A stretch of 56,894 nt of DNA from an uncultured Bacilli bacterium (lineage in GTDB: Bacteria > Bacillota_I > Bacilli_A > RF39 > UBA660). A model generated the notes under the pieces. That model was given only the letters and a program-made list of their open reading frames with translations, did no database searches and was not told the DNA's origin. The position numbers and the translations under genes are program-made. This document shows, one piece after another, positions 56,698 through 56,894 of this stretch (positions are counted from its first letter, which is position 1; every line of letters starts with the position of its first letter). Location of the stretch: assembly GCA_934098455.1 (NCBI GenBank), contig CAKOOU010000003.1, positions 1-56,894 of the forward strand. The letters are read 5' to 3'.

Positions 56698-56730
56698 TAA
56701 AAATTTTTTACAAATTTCACAAAAAATATA

Positions 56731-56759
56731 TTTACAACAAAATTAAAAAATGTTATAGT
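56731..56759 (+). promoter_or_regulatory. Promoter of a gene beyond the right edge
   Basis: TTTACA (56731-56736), 17 bases, TATAGT (56754-56759) preceded by TG. The leader holds a 10-bp hairpin (56786-56795 with 56803-56812), a cccaac/gttggg stem (56859-56880) and an 11-G run (56878-56888). No ORF of size is seen in the rest of the window. Confidence 0.5.
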
Positions 56760-56894
56760 TTTATTAAGGTAGAAATACCAAAAAAGAATTAAAATTTTGT
56801 ACATTTTAATTCGCAACTAATTTACGATTCATGAAAAAGCTTATAAGCATATCTCTTTCCCAACCCCCAAAATCGTTGGGGGGGGGGGTATAAA

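Overview
The window is very AT-rich DNA of standard bacterial type. Several clear genes end in TGA (Spo0A, the Clp ATPase, RimM, Prp), so TGA is a stop here and this is not the mycoplasma code. Spo0A, CotJB, CotJC, YunB, a YutH-like protein and SpoIVFA/SpoIVFB point to an endospore-forming, very low-GC Firmicute. Gene order (the yunB-yutD-yutH-nfu-S1 group; spoIVFA-spoIVFB-rplU-prp-rpmA) fits Bacilli, probably an uncultured gut Erysipelotrichales/RF39-like lineage; the lineage is an inference.

Layout. 1-1153: 3' part of a surface-type gene ending in a GC-rich, A-poor, NNC-codon-rich tract that looks like the variable region of a diversity-generating retroelement. 1218-9998: spo0A with a perfect 0A box, a ClpC-like ATPase, cysS, a YugP-type protease, two small genes, maf, a decayed duplicate, and uvrB. 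10027-18931: murD (-), a family II pyrophosphatase, an XRE regulator, a P-type Ca2+ ATPase, a PD-(D/E)XK nuclease and three membrane proteins. 18929-27787: cotJ genes, trmL, uppS, a ferredoxin with a 14-cysteine tail, and a sporulation group (yunB, yutD, yutH-like, nfu, S1 protein). Several of these genes have sigma-E-like promoters.

27948-29043 holds ten tRNA genes in two divergent operons. tRNA-Lys is the attachment site of a 5.1-kb integrated element (29044-34123) bounded by a perfect 50-bp repeat. The element has a broken integrase, a zinc-ribbon protein, an excisionase-like protein, a short HUH-type replication protein, a ribbon-helix-helix regulator, an Ltp-type (superinfection-exclusion-like) protein and a membrane coiled-coil protein. 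A second, heavily decayed element follows in tandem (34124 to about 35940).

36030-39669: a small unknown gene, a SEDS protein, a lone sigma region 4 protein, a Tyr/Pro-rich coat-like protein, a phosphoesterase and a CPBP protease. 39756-48143: a seven-gene Tad-like secretion/pilus cluster with large extracellular proteins but no recognisable small Flp pilin or prepilin peptidase. 48380-51265: a thioester adhesin. 51274-56221: rimM, trmD, spoIVFA/B, the L21-Prp-L27 ribosomal group and trmB. The right end holds a 29-residue hydrophobic ORF, reminiscent of SpoVM or a type I toxin, facing a predicted ~75-nt RNA, then a promoter whose leader runs into an 11-G tract.

The most promising material is the retroelement-type variable region, the tRNA-Lys element with Rep and Ltp, the Tad-like cluster with its adhesin, the Cys-tailed ferredoxin, and the SpoVM-like ORF with its convergent RNA.
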